Source: Cylindrodendrum hubeiense (Eukaryota; Ascomycota; Sordariomycetes; Hypocreales; Nectriaceae). From it: a stretch of 64,000 nt of DNA. Made by a program: the position numbers and the translations under genes. The first letter of the stretch is position 1; each line of letters starts with the position of its first letter. The notes under the pieces are model-generated. The model did no database searches, had not been told where the DNA came from, and saw nothing but the letters and a program-made list of their open reading frames with translations. The stretch spans positions 62,001 to 126,000 of the forward strand of contig JAANBB010000012.1 of NCBI GenBank assembly GCA_014621425.1, in the 5' to 3' direction. Below, piece after piece: positions 36,722 to 46,907 of the stretch.

Positions 36722-37696
36722 TTCTCGTATCCGGAGCCTTGTCGACCTGCGTATTTCGACCTTAGCCTGGGACTAAAAGATGATGAGCCCGAGTTGGTGG
36801 TCGCCGAAGTAAGACAAGGCGGAGCAACGGAGTAACCGAGTTACATAAGCAGTACGGAGTTGCTATTGGGCTCACCTTTTCAGAGCGCATTGCGCCAAGC
36901 ACCTTCACGAGCTATATCAGCGCAATAAATCTACCCCTTTCTTTTTAGCCTTACATAACGAAGCGCATTAAGACTGCCATGCGGGGGCTCTCCCATGAAA
37001 ACCAAGAGGTTATGGCTTTTACTACACCATCAACACCAACTGGATTCTAATCATTCTGATGCCATGGCTTTTGTGCATACCGTCAAAATTTCTTTCGACA
37101 GGTCTGTGCATCCTGATAGCTTATACATATAGTGGCGATGATATGACACTGGTATTGGAAGGCGTTGAGGCTGGTATCGAAAAGAAGGTGGAATCCGAAA
37201 GTGTTGCAATCGATAGTGGAAAAAAATCAAGATGGTTCTGTTGAAACCACTCAAAATGAGACGGCAAGTGGCCATGTAGGCCTAGACTGGAAGATATTTT
37301 AATTGCTATTATTTAGGTTGCGCCTGAGCGCAAGTTGATCAGCAGCGATGAGGTTGAGTTTGCAGGATGGAGATCGCTGCAGATCTTTCCTGTTGCGGGG
37401 CGAATTAATGGGCCTTCGTTCGCAGTCAAAGTGACTCATGATGGCTCATCGTTTCTCATTGATCGCTTCATTTTTGAATGAGAATTGCTCAGAATGACTC
37501 CAAATTGAGGTTACAGCCGGAGAAATTAGAAAAGAATTAGTCGAAAAACAAAGTGCATATTAAGCTTGCTGCAGCCAGAGTTTGGTTGCATCTTACCATC
37601 TCTACATCTCGTGTAGGAGTTTACCTTCAATCGTCATTTCGAGCATTGTCCATCACTAGCGCCGATCATATTACCCATTTGGTTCTCTGCATCACC
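36722..37696. other. intergenic stretch upstream of the esterase gene
   Basis: About 1 kb between the decayed F-box gene and the tannase-like gene, including the promoter of the latter. Nothing else recognised. Confidence 0.4.
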
Positions 37697-39392
37697 ATGT
37701 TAGGCGCAGTTGCAGTTGGAGTAGCATCCGCTTGCTCCTCATCGACATTCACGCCCCCTGATCTTTTCGGCAGCGACATCTTGTCCATTTCCGCCAACCT
37801 GGTGTTAAACTACACGGCAACAGCGCCATACCAGACCACGGTCCATCATCCTACCATCGACGTTCACGACGCCGAATTCTGCAATGTCACTGTCGCCTAC
37901 ACGCATCCGGGACAGGATGACTACATTAACGTCGAAATTTGGCTGCCAATTGGCAACTGGAACGAGCGCCTCATGGCCGTAGGTGGCGGTGGCTATGTCG
38001 CCGGCCGATTTTCCTACTCCGAGACAATGATGGTTGCCGCTCTTGGCCTGGGATACGCCACTGTTACAACCGACGCAGGCCTGGGGACTGCCTTTTACCC
38101 CGAAGAGTGGGCCCTTTTAAGCCCAGGAAACGTCAACTTGTACGCTCTGCAGAACTTGGCATCCACCTCCCTTAATGATGAGGTATGTAACGGTTCCATT
38201 TGATGGGCATGCCCTCCCTCGTCTTTCCATTTTGAAACTGACAGATATCTCCGTGTAGGCTGTTATTGCCAAGTCAGTCATCAAGCAATTTTATGATAAG
38301 ACCCAGAAATACTCCTACTGGAGTGGCTGTTCTCAGGGCGGCCGCCAGGGTCTCAAGCTCGCCCAGCAATTCCCAGATGCCTACGATGGCATCGCCGCAT
38401 CTGCCCCCGCCTTAAACTGGCCCAAGATATTCCCCAGCTTCTTCTGGCCTCAGGTCATTATGAATGAGCTGGAGAAATACCCAGCCCCGTGCGAGTTTGC
38501 GCATCTGGCAAAGGCTGCCGTGAGTGCTTGCGACGCCCGCGACGGCGTTGTCGACGAGGTCATCTCGAACTTGGACGACTGTCATTTTGACCCATTTGAC
38601 AGTGCCGGCGACATCTTCAACTGCTCTGATACTGGAAAGACCACTACACTGAGCGCCGCGGCAGCCATCGTGGCCAATGCTACGTGGGAGGGAGCTCGAA
38701 CTTCTGACGGTCGCTTTCTCTGGTACGGCAACGGCTACGGATCCGACTTCCAGAGCTCTCAGGGGGCTGGAATAGCGGCTACGGACTGCACCAACGGGAC
38801 GTGTGTCGGTGCACCCACACCTCTGGGCACCCAGTGGATCCAGATGTTCGTCGAGAAGAACAAGTCATTCGATTATAACTCGATTTCCCGTCTAGATTTC
38901 GAACGTATCTTCCACGCATCTGTCGCTCAGTACACGTCCATGATGAGCACAAATGATCCGGATCTTTCCGCCTTCCGCGACGCTGGGGGCAAGCTCATGA
39001 TGTTCCATGGCACAGTAAGTCCACAGATTCACTCACCAGCCAAATGACTCAAACTTACATTAGCATAGAACGACCAGCTCATCCCGTATAAGGGATCTGA
39101 TGACTATTACGAGTCAGTAGCATCTCAGATGCACGACATTGACGACTTCTATCGCTACTTCCACGTACCCGGTCTGGGCCACTGCTCCGGAGGCAGCGAT
39201 GCATCGCCGACGACGGCCATGAAGCAGTTGCGTGCATGGGTTGAGGAGGGAAAGAAGCCAGACACGGTCCCAGTCAAGATCAAAGACAGCCACGGCCGAA
39301 AATTCGACCGCCCTCTGTGCCCGTATCCCAAAAAGACACATTTTGATGGCGGTGATCCGACCCGTTTGGAAAGTTTCTCATGCAGGAAGTAA
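37697..39392 (+). CDS. tannase / feruloyl esterase family secreted esterase
   Basis: Extracellular serine esterase (PF07519, CE1/tannase superfamily) that cleaves phenolic esters of plant cell walls or tannins. Three exons, 37697-38182, 38259-39014 and 39069-39392 (introns 76 and 54 nt), give 521 residues, the normal length. The ATG at 37697 starts a signal peptide (residues 1-14, Ala-Ser-Ala site before Cys-Ser-Ser); an earlier in-frame ATG at 37553 would bury it. The nucleophile motif is Gly-Cys-Ser-Gln-Gly-Gly-Arg; the late 'GLGHCSGG' holds the catalytic His, and the Cys neighbours of Ser and His form the family's catalytic disulfide. The acid is expected near 'NDQLIPY'. Several N-glycosylation sites are visible. 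Confidence 0.93.
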
Positions 39393-40155
39393 GCCACATG
39401 GGCAGTAGTTCCGGAATTGGGCCGTTTCTGGTTTGTAGTTACTTTTATTACATACGCCGAGGATGGCGAAGCTAAACACGGATGGCATGGCTGGGATGAC
39501 CATTTCCTTTTTCGTTGGATGAATACGAACCCGCCCGGTTACATACTCAGTTATGACTTTCTTGCTGCTAAATAGAATTACCCTAATTGATTTCCACTGG
39601 TTTAGAACCAGCCCCATGTTTTTACTACGTGTCGCATTTCCTTTCCACACTAGAAAATGGCAGGCGACCAATGACCTTTGTGAGGAGAGAGATCGCTTCG
39701 GTGATGTCTGAGACACCATGAGGTCAAATGCTGTCTCTCAAGACTAGTTTATGGCGCGGGCCGAATAAGGTCACTACTCTTTTAGAGGTACATCATCAGT
39801 CTGATGCGTCATATGACCCTCAGACGGCCGTAGAGAAGCGAAAACGCCCATGCAGGTTGCCATCGGTCCACTCCCGAGGGAGTGATAAGTCTAGGTTAAA
39901 GGGCCACTAGAAATGATCGACGACAGAAATTAGAACTTGTAATGTGGTTAAGAAACGGCCCGTCGGCCCGTCGGCCATCTGCGACATTGATATGCATTTA
40001 AGAGTAAGCTGTATGACATCTACAGACCTCCTCAGTATTGTTTCAGCCTTCATAAATGCCATCCTCGCTCAACAACTAATGATCTGTCCTTCAGTATTTT
40101 TCTCTTTATCTTAATCCATTGCCGAGTTGCCTTATTCTGCAGTTCATCAGTCAAA
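39393..40155. other. intergenic stretch, promoter of the NRPS-like gene
   Basis: 3' flank of the esterase and upstream region of the NRPS-like gene. A short tandem GGCCCGTCG repeat is present near 39957-39974. No gene seen. Confidence 0.4.
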
Positions 40156-43100
40156 ATGTCACTGGCACCGCGGGGGAATATTGGCCAGCGGCTGCTGCCG
40201 TCTCTCGTCGACGAGATTTCACAGTCTGACCCGGATCGCATATTTTACTCCATTACCAAGAACAATAACCCTGCGGATGGTTTCTGGGATATCAATGCAA
40301 GGACCTTTGCCCGCGCGGTGAACCGTTGCGCATGGTACATTGAGAAAACCCTGGGACGCGTCCACGATTTCACGACGATCACCTACATGGGACCTCAAGA
40401 TATCGTCTACGGCATTTTGATACTGGCGTCTATAAAAACCGGATACAAGCTCCTGCTCAACTCTCCTCGAAACACACTTAGAGCTCATTTGTCTTTATTC
40501 GAAAACACGGACTGTAACACTTTTCTGCTTCCTCCCAACTTCCGATTACCTATTGTCAAAGAGATTTTGACCGCACGGCCGATGCGTGTGGTTGAAGTCC
40601 CAGGCTTGCAACATTGGATTGATGACGGGCCAGAGGAGACGTATCCGTATACCAAGACATTTGCATCCGCAAAATCCGAACCATTTGTAGTTTTGCATAC
40701 TTCTGGTTCGACGGGCTTGCCAAAGCCAATTATCCTTAAACATGGAACTTTGTCACCTCCTGATGCATTTACTGCATTGCCCTCTCTGGGACTGCAAACT
40801 GCATATCCGGCGACATTGGCAGGCTCGAGAATGTACCTTACTTTCCCCTTATTTCACTGTGCTGGAGTATATATGCTTCTTCCTGGATCTATATACTCTG
40901 GCTTTACAATTGTTCTTGGACCGTCGCCACCTTCTGCGGACGTTGTTAACGCCATTCATGTCCATGGGAATGTTCAACACAGCTGCATGGCTCCAACAAC
41001 ATTGGTTGAAATTGTCCGTGATCCGGAACACTTGGAGAATCTTGGTCGGCTAAAACAGATTGCATTTGCAGGAGGGCCTTGTCCCCAAGCGGTGGGTGAT
41101 CTCATCAGCTCCAAGACTAGATTACTCAACGCCCTGGGCACGACCGAATGCGGATTCCTTCCTACGCAGGAGTGCGACCCAGAAGATTGGGCGTATTTGA
41201 GTGTTAGCCCTGTATTTGGACACCAGTATCGGCACGTCTCGGAAGGCCTGTACGAGCAAGTCGTTGTGCGAGACACAAAGTTACAGCTATATCAGGGCAT
41301 CTTCGAGACCTTCTCCGACCTGAATGAGTGGCCTATGAAAGACTTATACTCAAAACACCCTACCAAGGAGGACCTCTGGTTATATCGAGGACGAGTAGAC
41401 GACATGATTGTCTTTTCAACAGGCGAGAAGCTCAACCCTCTGGATATGGAGAACATCATTTCTTCAAGTCCTGTCGTCAGTGCCGCGCTAGTCACTGGTG
41501 CTGGGCGTTTCCAATCAAGCCTCTTGGTGGAGGCCGTCAACCAACCCAAAAACGAGGAAGAAAGGGAGGAATTACTAGAAACTATCTGGAAGACCGTGCA
41601 GCTTGCCAACAAAGATAGTCCTTCACATGGCCGAATCCACCGCAACATGATAATTTTGACCTCAGGTAACAAACGAATGCTAAGAGCCGGCAAAGGCACA
41701 GTACAACGCAAAATGACAGTGGATATGTACGCTGAAGAACTTGATGCGCTTTATGATGCCAACACAAGATTGGTCCACGATCCCGCAAACACTTCAAATA
41801 CCCATCGCAGTGTATTAGACACTATCAAGCACATCGTCTCCACAGCCACAAACATCGACATCGAGGGATTAAGTCCCGAAGCAGATCTATTCGAACTGGG
41901 AATTGACTCTTTGCAAGTGACGCTGATATCCAGGAGTATCAATGCGTTTCTCTTAGCACGTGGAAAATCGCCATCATTGGACGCCAGAACTGTGTACTCG
42001 AACCCCAGAATCGCCGCCCTCGCCGCCGTTGTATCGGCGCTTTCTATAGGCAAGGATCCGGCCAATAGCATTGAGAGTGATGAGCAGAAGATGAAAAGGC
42101 TCTATGACCTTTATTCTGCAAACATGCCGGTGTCCATGAGACAGCCACGGCCAAAATCTTGCCCATACTTCGTGGTATTACTGACTGGCTCGACTGGCTC
42201 ACTTGGTTCCTATATTCTCGACTCTTTGATCAGCAATCCACTAGTTTCTAGAATATACTGTCTGAATCGAGGAGGTGAAAGTCTCGAGCGGCAGCAGAAA
42301 TCCCAGGCTGCCAAAGGTCTGCAGCCCCTTCCAAGCAAGGTCAAGTGTCTCGATGCGAACCTATCGAAACCGTATTTTGGACTCTCGTTGCAGAAGTACA
42401 GAAGAATCCTCAGCGAGGTCACTAACGTCGTCCACAACGCCTGGAGGGTTGACTTTAATCTGTCCATCGACTCTTTCACTACCCATATCGGCATCGTTCG
42501 ACAACTTATCGATTTCTCTGCACACTCTACTTTCGGCGCGCAGCTCTTCTTCATCTCCAGCATAAGTTCCGTTGCTGGGCTGAAAGGTACAATTCTCGAA
42601 AAGGTTTATGAGGATTGGCTCGCCCCACAAGGCATGGGATACGGGCAGTCAAAATTTGTCTCGGAGCGTCTACTTGATACAGCAGCAAAGGAAGCCGACA
42701 TTCCTTGCGTCATCTGTCGTGTGGGCCAAATCGCCGGTCCTACTACGGTATCTGGCATGTGGCCGAAGCATGAGTGGCTGCCGAGCCTGATCGCGAGCTC
42801 AAAATATTTAGGCAAGCTGCCGATGTCTCTAGGTCCTAGAGAGACGTTGAATTGGATTCCAGTAGATATTCTCGGCAAGAGCATTGTCGAGCTTGTTACC
42901 ATGTCAAAAAGTACACAAGACGCTGGCGCCACCGTCTTTCATGCGATAAACCCATATCAAAATAATTGGGAGAATTTAGTGCCCGTTATTAGGCGACATC
43001 TTAGCACGACGAGCGAAATCGAAATGGTGCCGCTTGAGATATGGTTAGAAGTGCTGCGGGAGAGTGCATCCAAATCCGAAGACATGGCGCATAATCCGGC

Positions 43101-43260
43101 GACCAAGATTATTACCTTTTTTGAAGGGCTGTTTAGCAAGAGCTCAGGAACAAATTCGTTGGAGGTGAAGGAGACTGCCCCTTTATCTCCCACGCTGGCA
43201 ACGTTGGGGCCGGTCCAAGACAAATGGGTGGACAATTGGATGAAGCAATGGGCATTTTAA
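40156..43260 (+). CDS. NRPS-like carboxylic acid reductase (A-T-R)
   Basis: Single-exon, 1034-residue enzyme that activates a carboxylic acid with ATP, loads it on a carrier and reduces it with NAD(P)H to an aldehyde or alcohol. The adenylation domain spans about 30-500, with the P-loop-like HTSGSTGLPKP (about 181), 'ALGTTECGF' and 'LYRGRVDDMIVFSTGEKL'. The thiolation domain carries the phosphopantetheine Ser585 in 'LFELGIDSLQ'. The thioester reductase spans about 672-1030, with Rossmann loop TGSTGSLGSY (about 676), a Y-x3-K element in 'GYGQSKFVSE' and 'RVGQIAGP'. No condensation domain is present. The A4 region reads 'LFHCAG' and lacks the FDxS Asp typical of alpha-amino-acid activation, which hints at an aryl or alkyl acid; substrate unknown. 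It faces a Zn2Cys6 regulator tail to tail, 117 bases away. Confidence 0.92.
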   Translation: MSLAPRGNIGQRLLPSLVDEISQSDPDRIFYSITKNNNPADGFWDINARTFARAVNRCAWYIEKTLGRVHDFTTITYMGPQDIVYGILILASIKTGYKLLLNSPRNTLRAHLSLFENTDCNTFLLPPNFRLPIVKEILTARPMRVVEVPGLQHWIDDGPEETYPYTKTFASAKSEPFVVLHTSGSTGLPKPIILKHGTLSPPDAFTALPSLGLQTAYPATLAGSRMYLTFPLFHCAGVYMLLPGSIYSGFTIVLGPSPPSADVVNAIHVHGNVQHSCMAPTTLVEIVRDPEHLENLGRLKQIAFAGGPCPQAVGDLISSKTRLLNALGTTECGFLPTQECDPEDWAYLSVSPVFGHQYRHVSEGLYEQVVVRDTKLQLYQGIFETFSDLNEWPMKDLYSKHPTKEDLWLYRGRVDDMIVFSTGEKLNPLDMENIISSSPVVSAALVTGAGRFQSSLLVEAVNQPKNEEEREELLETIWKTVQLANKDSPSHGRIHRNMIILTSGNKRMLRAGKGTVQRKMTVDMYAEELDALYDANTRLVHDPANTSNTHRSVLDTIKHIVSTATNIDIEGLSPEADLFELGIDSLQVTLISRSINAFLLARGKSPSLDARTVYSNPRIAALAAVVSALSIGKDPANSIESDEQKMKRLYDLYSANMPVSMRQPRPKSCPYFVVLLTGSTGSLGSYILDSLISNPLVSRIYCLNRGGESLERQQKSQAAKGLQPLPSKVKCLDANLSKPYFGLSLQKYRRILSEVTNVVHNAWRVDFNLSIDSFTTHIGIVRQLIDFSAHSTFGAQLFFISSISSVAGLKGTILEKVYEDWLAPQGMGYGQSKFVSERLLDTAAKEADIPCVICRVGQIAGPTTVSGMWPKHEWLPSLIASSKYLGKLPMSLGPRETLNWIPVDILGKSIVELVTMSKSTQDAGATVFHAINPYQNNWENLVPVIRRHLSTTSEIEMVPLEIWLEVLRESASKSEDMAHNPATKIITFFEGLFSKSSGTNSLEVKETAPLSPTLATLGPVQDKWVDNWMKQWAF

Positions 43261-43377
43261 GTAGTTGTGTATTATACATTTCTCCGACGTAGAAGCGCAA
43301 TTTGACACGACACTGTTCTATCATATACAATCCGGAATATTCTTGCCAAAATCCGATGGCTTGGATGAAAGGAAAGC

Positions 43378-44752
43378 TTAAGGTGGAACCCAGCCCATAT
43401 CCTCTATAGGCCACTGAATCCACAATCTATGTTCCTCATCCAAAATCTCCCATGCTCTTGACACGAGAAACTCGCCCCAGCCTTGTAGCCACCAATTATT
43501 TTGCAATTTATTGAGGATCAAGCAGTGGTGAACGAAAATAACGACAGCTTCTTGCTTTTGCGCCTTCAATAAAGGCATAAAGCTCTCCGAAACGGTGAAC
43601 TGCCATACGAAAGCATCCATTATATCCAGACCCTGGCCGTCTGTCGAAAGCACGAAGCTGATTTGGGGGCGGAGCTCTTCAATAGATGTCTGGTATACAG
43701 ACATCAGCGACGGGTCCGTCACGCTAGATCTGATTTGATTTTCGAGGTCCTCAAGGATCCCAGTTGTCATGTGCTGAGGTTCGTGTGACGCTACCCATCT
43801 CTTCGTACCTTGATCTATCATCGGTGAAAGAACTCCAGAATAGGACGTAGCACGAAGATTTTCTAGGAGATGGCGCACACCATCCAGCAAGAAAAGCCAG
43901 TCTGGAAAAGTAGAATCTCCAATTAAAAGCGACGTATTATTGTCTCTTGGGCTTCCCAAAGCTAAGACGGGCATTAACATTCACCATATACAGAAGGCAA
44001 GTAACATGGGTAGAAAGCTCACCAAAATACATCGTCAAAACGCTAAAGACCCATAGGCACTCGCAGTTCTCGGCTTTGGCCTCAGCCATTAGTTTTATCG
44101 CAGTGACGCTGGCAATTTGATGGTGAAGGATAGCATGAGAGACGTATAAGTCCTTCTGTTCGGGGCGGTGCTGTGCTATGTGAAGAGCCGAAACGGCAAG
44201 CAGGCTGCGCATCAAATAGTCACAACCAACGGCTAAGCGGACAATTCCAAACTTCCATAGATTCCGGATGGCAGGGTTATGAGAAAGCGTCGAATACGTC
44301 AACGTAGTGAAGTTGTGAAGAAGTTCGAGGTCCAGCAGATTTAGTCCGGGATCCGCGCTGGGGTTTTGACGAAGGGCGGTGGATGTTGCCTGCGCAAAGT
44401 CACAAGTGACGGCGTGCTTAAGACAATTTTTACACGAGGGCCGTTGTTCGTCACACTAACCAGGTAAGCTACTAGTTCAGAACCTCGGTTGAGGTGCACA
44501 ATTGCTCTGATGAGGAAATACCATGGATTACGAATATTGAGAATATTGTGTTACTGGAAAACGAGAAAGAGCAACATGACCAACCTTTATCTTACGCCTC
44601 TTGCAGGTATGGCAGCCAGTCCTCGTCTTGGAATGATTTCTTCGAGAGAGCTTGGCGAGAGCTCGGTTTCGAATGGCACCTGTTTGGGCTGACGCTTTGC
44701 CCGTGTCATCAGATGGACTAGCGGACCGCGATTCGGGTCTGTTGCCCTCCAT
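43378..44752 (-). CDS. Zn2Cys6 transcription factor (Upc2-like layout)
   Basis: Three exons, 44752-44585, 44455-44023 and 43961-43378, give 394 residues. A Ser-rich basic start leads into the zinc cluster C-x2-C-x6-C-x6-C-x2-C-x6-C, whose middle is split by the first intron after 'KRRKIK', a frequent position. That intron is long for the region (129 nt) and has a weak GTTGGT donor; the second is 61 nt (GTGAGC...TTAG). The remaining 300 residues form a helical fungal transcription-factor domain with 'LLDLELLHNFTTLTY' followed by a central helical region, a pattern of sterol-uptake-control-like regulators. Convergent with the NRPS-like gene, so it may be its pathway regulator. Confidence 0.85.
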
Positions 44753-45680
44753 GAATGGCTGCGTCTTACGTCGATGAGGCTGTGGTGGTTCCTGAGTCCA
44801 TCAATTTTAAGACTGAAGTGATAGAGGGACGCGTCTTAATGTATATTGATAGATGGGATTGTCCGGGGCACCTCCAATGGCACTCTCGTGGTCGTTGCGA
44901 ACAGTGGGGGGGATTCTCACACAAGATTAGCCAATCCATGAACATTGGCCGGATTGTCGGATGGCTTGCGAAAATGTGTCCCAAGAACCACTCGGGTCCG
45001 GGGTTTCAATATTCCGGTGGCTGTGTTAAAGAGCGCCTAGATCTCGTATTCCATGCCAAAATTCTGTATGCCTGTTGCAGGAGCGTTTGGTCCGTAATTA
45101 GTACATACTAGCACTTTGAGAGTTTCCTATACGAGATTAGTCTCAACGTGGGCCATTTCCGCTTTTGGGATTCCGATTCTCGAACGGGGTCATGTCTTCC
45201 TCCACATCCAGTGGGGTGCAATAAGGTGTAATTACCTCCGATATCCATGGCCAAGGCAGAATGCTAAGGCAGACTGATATTGAAGCTCAGACCGGCAATT
45301 CTCAGGGACACGATTCCGAATTGCCTTATCATGTGTCAAGCGACGAGGCGTCAAGGATTCAGATCCCTCAATATTCGGGTATGCACAGGTGACGATCGAC
45401 AAGGTTGCTGGCTTCTCACTTCTAGGTCTGATTCACTTTCTGCCTGATGTTGTAGCATAACAATTTATTTTCTTTCATGAAATTTTAGTTCTCTCCAATT
45501 GTGGTTGTTAATATTCTCCCGCCGCAAACTCCTCGCTTCTTCGGTGCACACGGCATGACAGGAAAGGAAATGAAATCATCGTTGACACTCTTGGTCAAGG
45601 CCTCTGAGTAAAATCTCCAGTTCCATTACACCAAAATTAAATATCGCTGCTCAACGTCTGTGGCTGTTGATAGGTATATA
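44753..45680. other. intergenic stretch, nothing recognised
   Basis: Promoter side of the Zn2Cys6 gene and 3' flank of the membrane protein gene. The frame at 44755-45111 has no domain or signal peptide. Nothing else seen. Confidence 0.4.
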
Positions 45681-46907
45681 CTACCGCTGGCCGTTGTGGG
45701 ATACTTCGTGCCCTGGCATCTCGAAAACAGTTTGCTGCGGCTCTGACGACAGCTCTTGTACCGCCGGTGGGACGGGCTGATCGTTGTACTGGTTCTGCGG
45801 CACATACTGGTTCTGCTGCAGAGGTGACGGTTGCATTGGAGGAGGAGTTTGCGTAGTCTGGTAGGGGCTGTAAATTGGGGACTTGTGGTCCATGGGGTGG
45901 GGTGTAGTTGATGCTTCAGAGACAGGCTGAGGAGACGCGGTGTTGGCACCCCAAACGACTGGCGAGGGCGCTTCATAAACACCGGTAGTGTTCATAGGAG
46001 GAGGAGAAGCACGGCCGTTCGTAGGTGCACTGGGGGGAGTCACATCTGTGCTTTGGCCAGCTGCGTTGCGCTTTCTCTTGCGCAAGTACAACCATCCACC
46101 GATGGCTGCAAAGAGAAGCACAGCTCCGACACCACCAACAGCGCCTCCAATGATGGCGCTCTTGTTCGAAGACGAGGAGGATCCGGAAGTCTCACTGCTG
46201 GCTTCCGAGGATGAGGTCGAGGACGAGGTCTGGATAACTGTGACGGCGGTGCCGGTAGGGTTTGGGCTGTCAGTGGCTACGCTTCCATCCGTCTCCTCTG
46301 ACGAAGCGGCGACGGTGACGGTAACTCCATCCACTGTATTGACAACGGATGAAGTCACAGCGGATTCATCCGCAGTGGTGGTCTCAGCTGCTGCTGTCGT
46401 CTCATCGGCCGTTGTTGTCTTCTCCTCTGCAGTTGTCGTCTCTTCGGCGGTTGTCTCCTCAGCGGTGGTGGCTGTAACACCGATGGTGGTGAATGCGGTG
46501 GCGGTTCCCGCAAAGGACACAATGTTATCTCCATCGTCGCAGTCGTAGTCATCGTCGCCGGTGCAGTAGTACATATCCTTGCTGGACGAGGGGCATTTGC
46601 CCAAGCCTGCACCGCCAGATTCGTTGTTGGTGAGACAGAATTGGGGGCAGGAGTCGCTCTCCCACGATTCATCGGTGCAACTTCCACGGACATACTCAGT
46701 AGCATCGTCGCTTTGGGCCTCGTCGCCAGTGGCCTGGCAAACGCCGTCAGACAGGCATGCGTAGCCATCACCGCAGCAAGGCGAGTAGGTGTCGTCTGGG
46801 TTGCAGGCCGTGTCGTTGGAAGCAGAGTCGCCGTTGGGGTAGTAGCATGCTGCTGTGACTCCCGCCGACAGGAACTGCACGGCGAGAAGAGCTGGTAGGA
46901 AGCGCAT
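45681..46907 (-). CDS. single-pass membrane protein with Cys-rich ectodomain and Ser/Thr stalk (sensor-like)
   Basis: Single-exon protein of 408 residues in type I orientation. Residues 1-19 are a signal peptide. Residues 20-125 hold 12 cysteines. Residues 140-250 are a Ser/Thr-rich, probably O-mannosylated stalk with TTAEE/TTTADE repeats. Residues about 251-275 are a Gly/Ala-rich transmembrane helix followed by RKRKR, and the cytosolic tail is Pro/Gln/Asn-rich. This architecture is shared by fungal wall-stress sensors of the Mid2/Wsc type and by many uncharacterised fungal surface proteins; I do not see a WSC domain. An ATG at 47054 is in frame, but the one at 46907 directly begins the signal peptide. 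Role in wall sensing is inference from architecture. Confidence 0.8.
   Translation of the reverse strand: MRFLPALLAVQFLSAGVTAACYYPNGDSASNDTACNPDDTYSPCCGDGYACLSDGVCQATGDEAQSDDATEYVRGSCTDESWESDSCPQFCLTNNESGGAGLGKCPSSSKDMYYCTGDDDYDCDDGDNIVSFAGTATAFTTIGVTATTAEETTAEETTTAEEKTTTADETTAAAETTTADESAVTSSVVNTVDGVTVTVAASSEETDGSVATDSPNPTGTAVTVIQTSSSTSSSEASSETSGSSSSSNKSAIIGGAVGGVGAVLLFAAIGGWLYLRKRKRNAAGQSTDVTPPSAPTNGRASPPPMNTTGVYEAPSPVVWGANTASPQPVSEASTTPHPMDHKSPIYSPYQTTQTPPPMQPSPLQQNQYVPQNQYNDQPVPPAVQELSSEPQQTVFEMPGHEVSHNGQR
46362..46469 (-). repeat. degenerate 15-21 bp coding repeats (TTAEE stalk)
   Basis: Tandem units encoding Thr-Thr-Ala-Glu-Glu and Thr-Thr-Thr-Ala-Asp-Glu in the stalk of the membrane protein (about residues 147-182). 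Such repeats commonly vary in number between strains. Confidence 0.75.
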
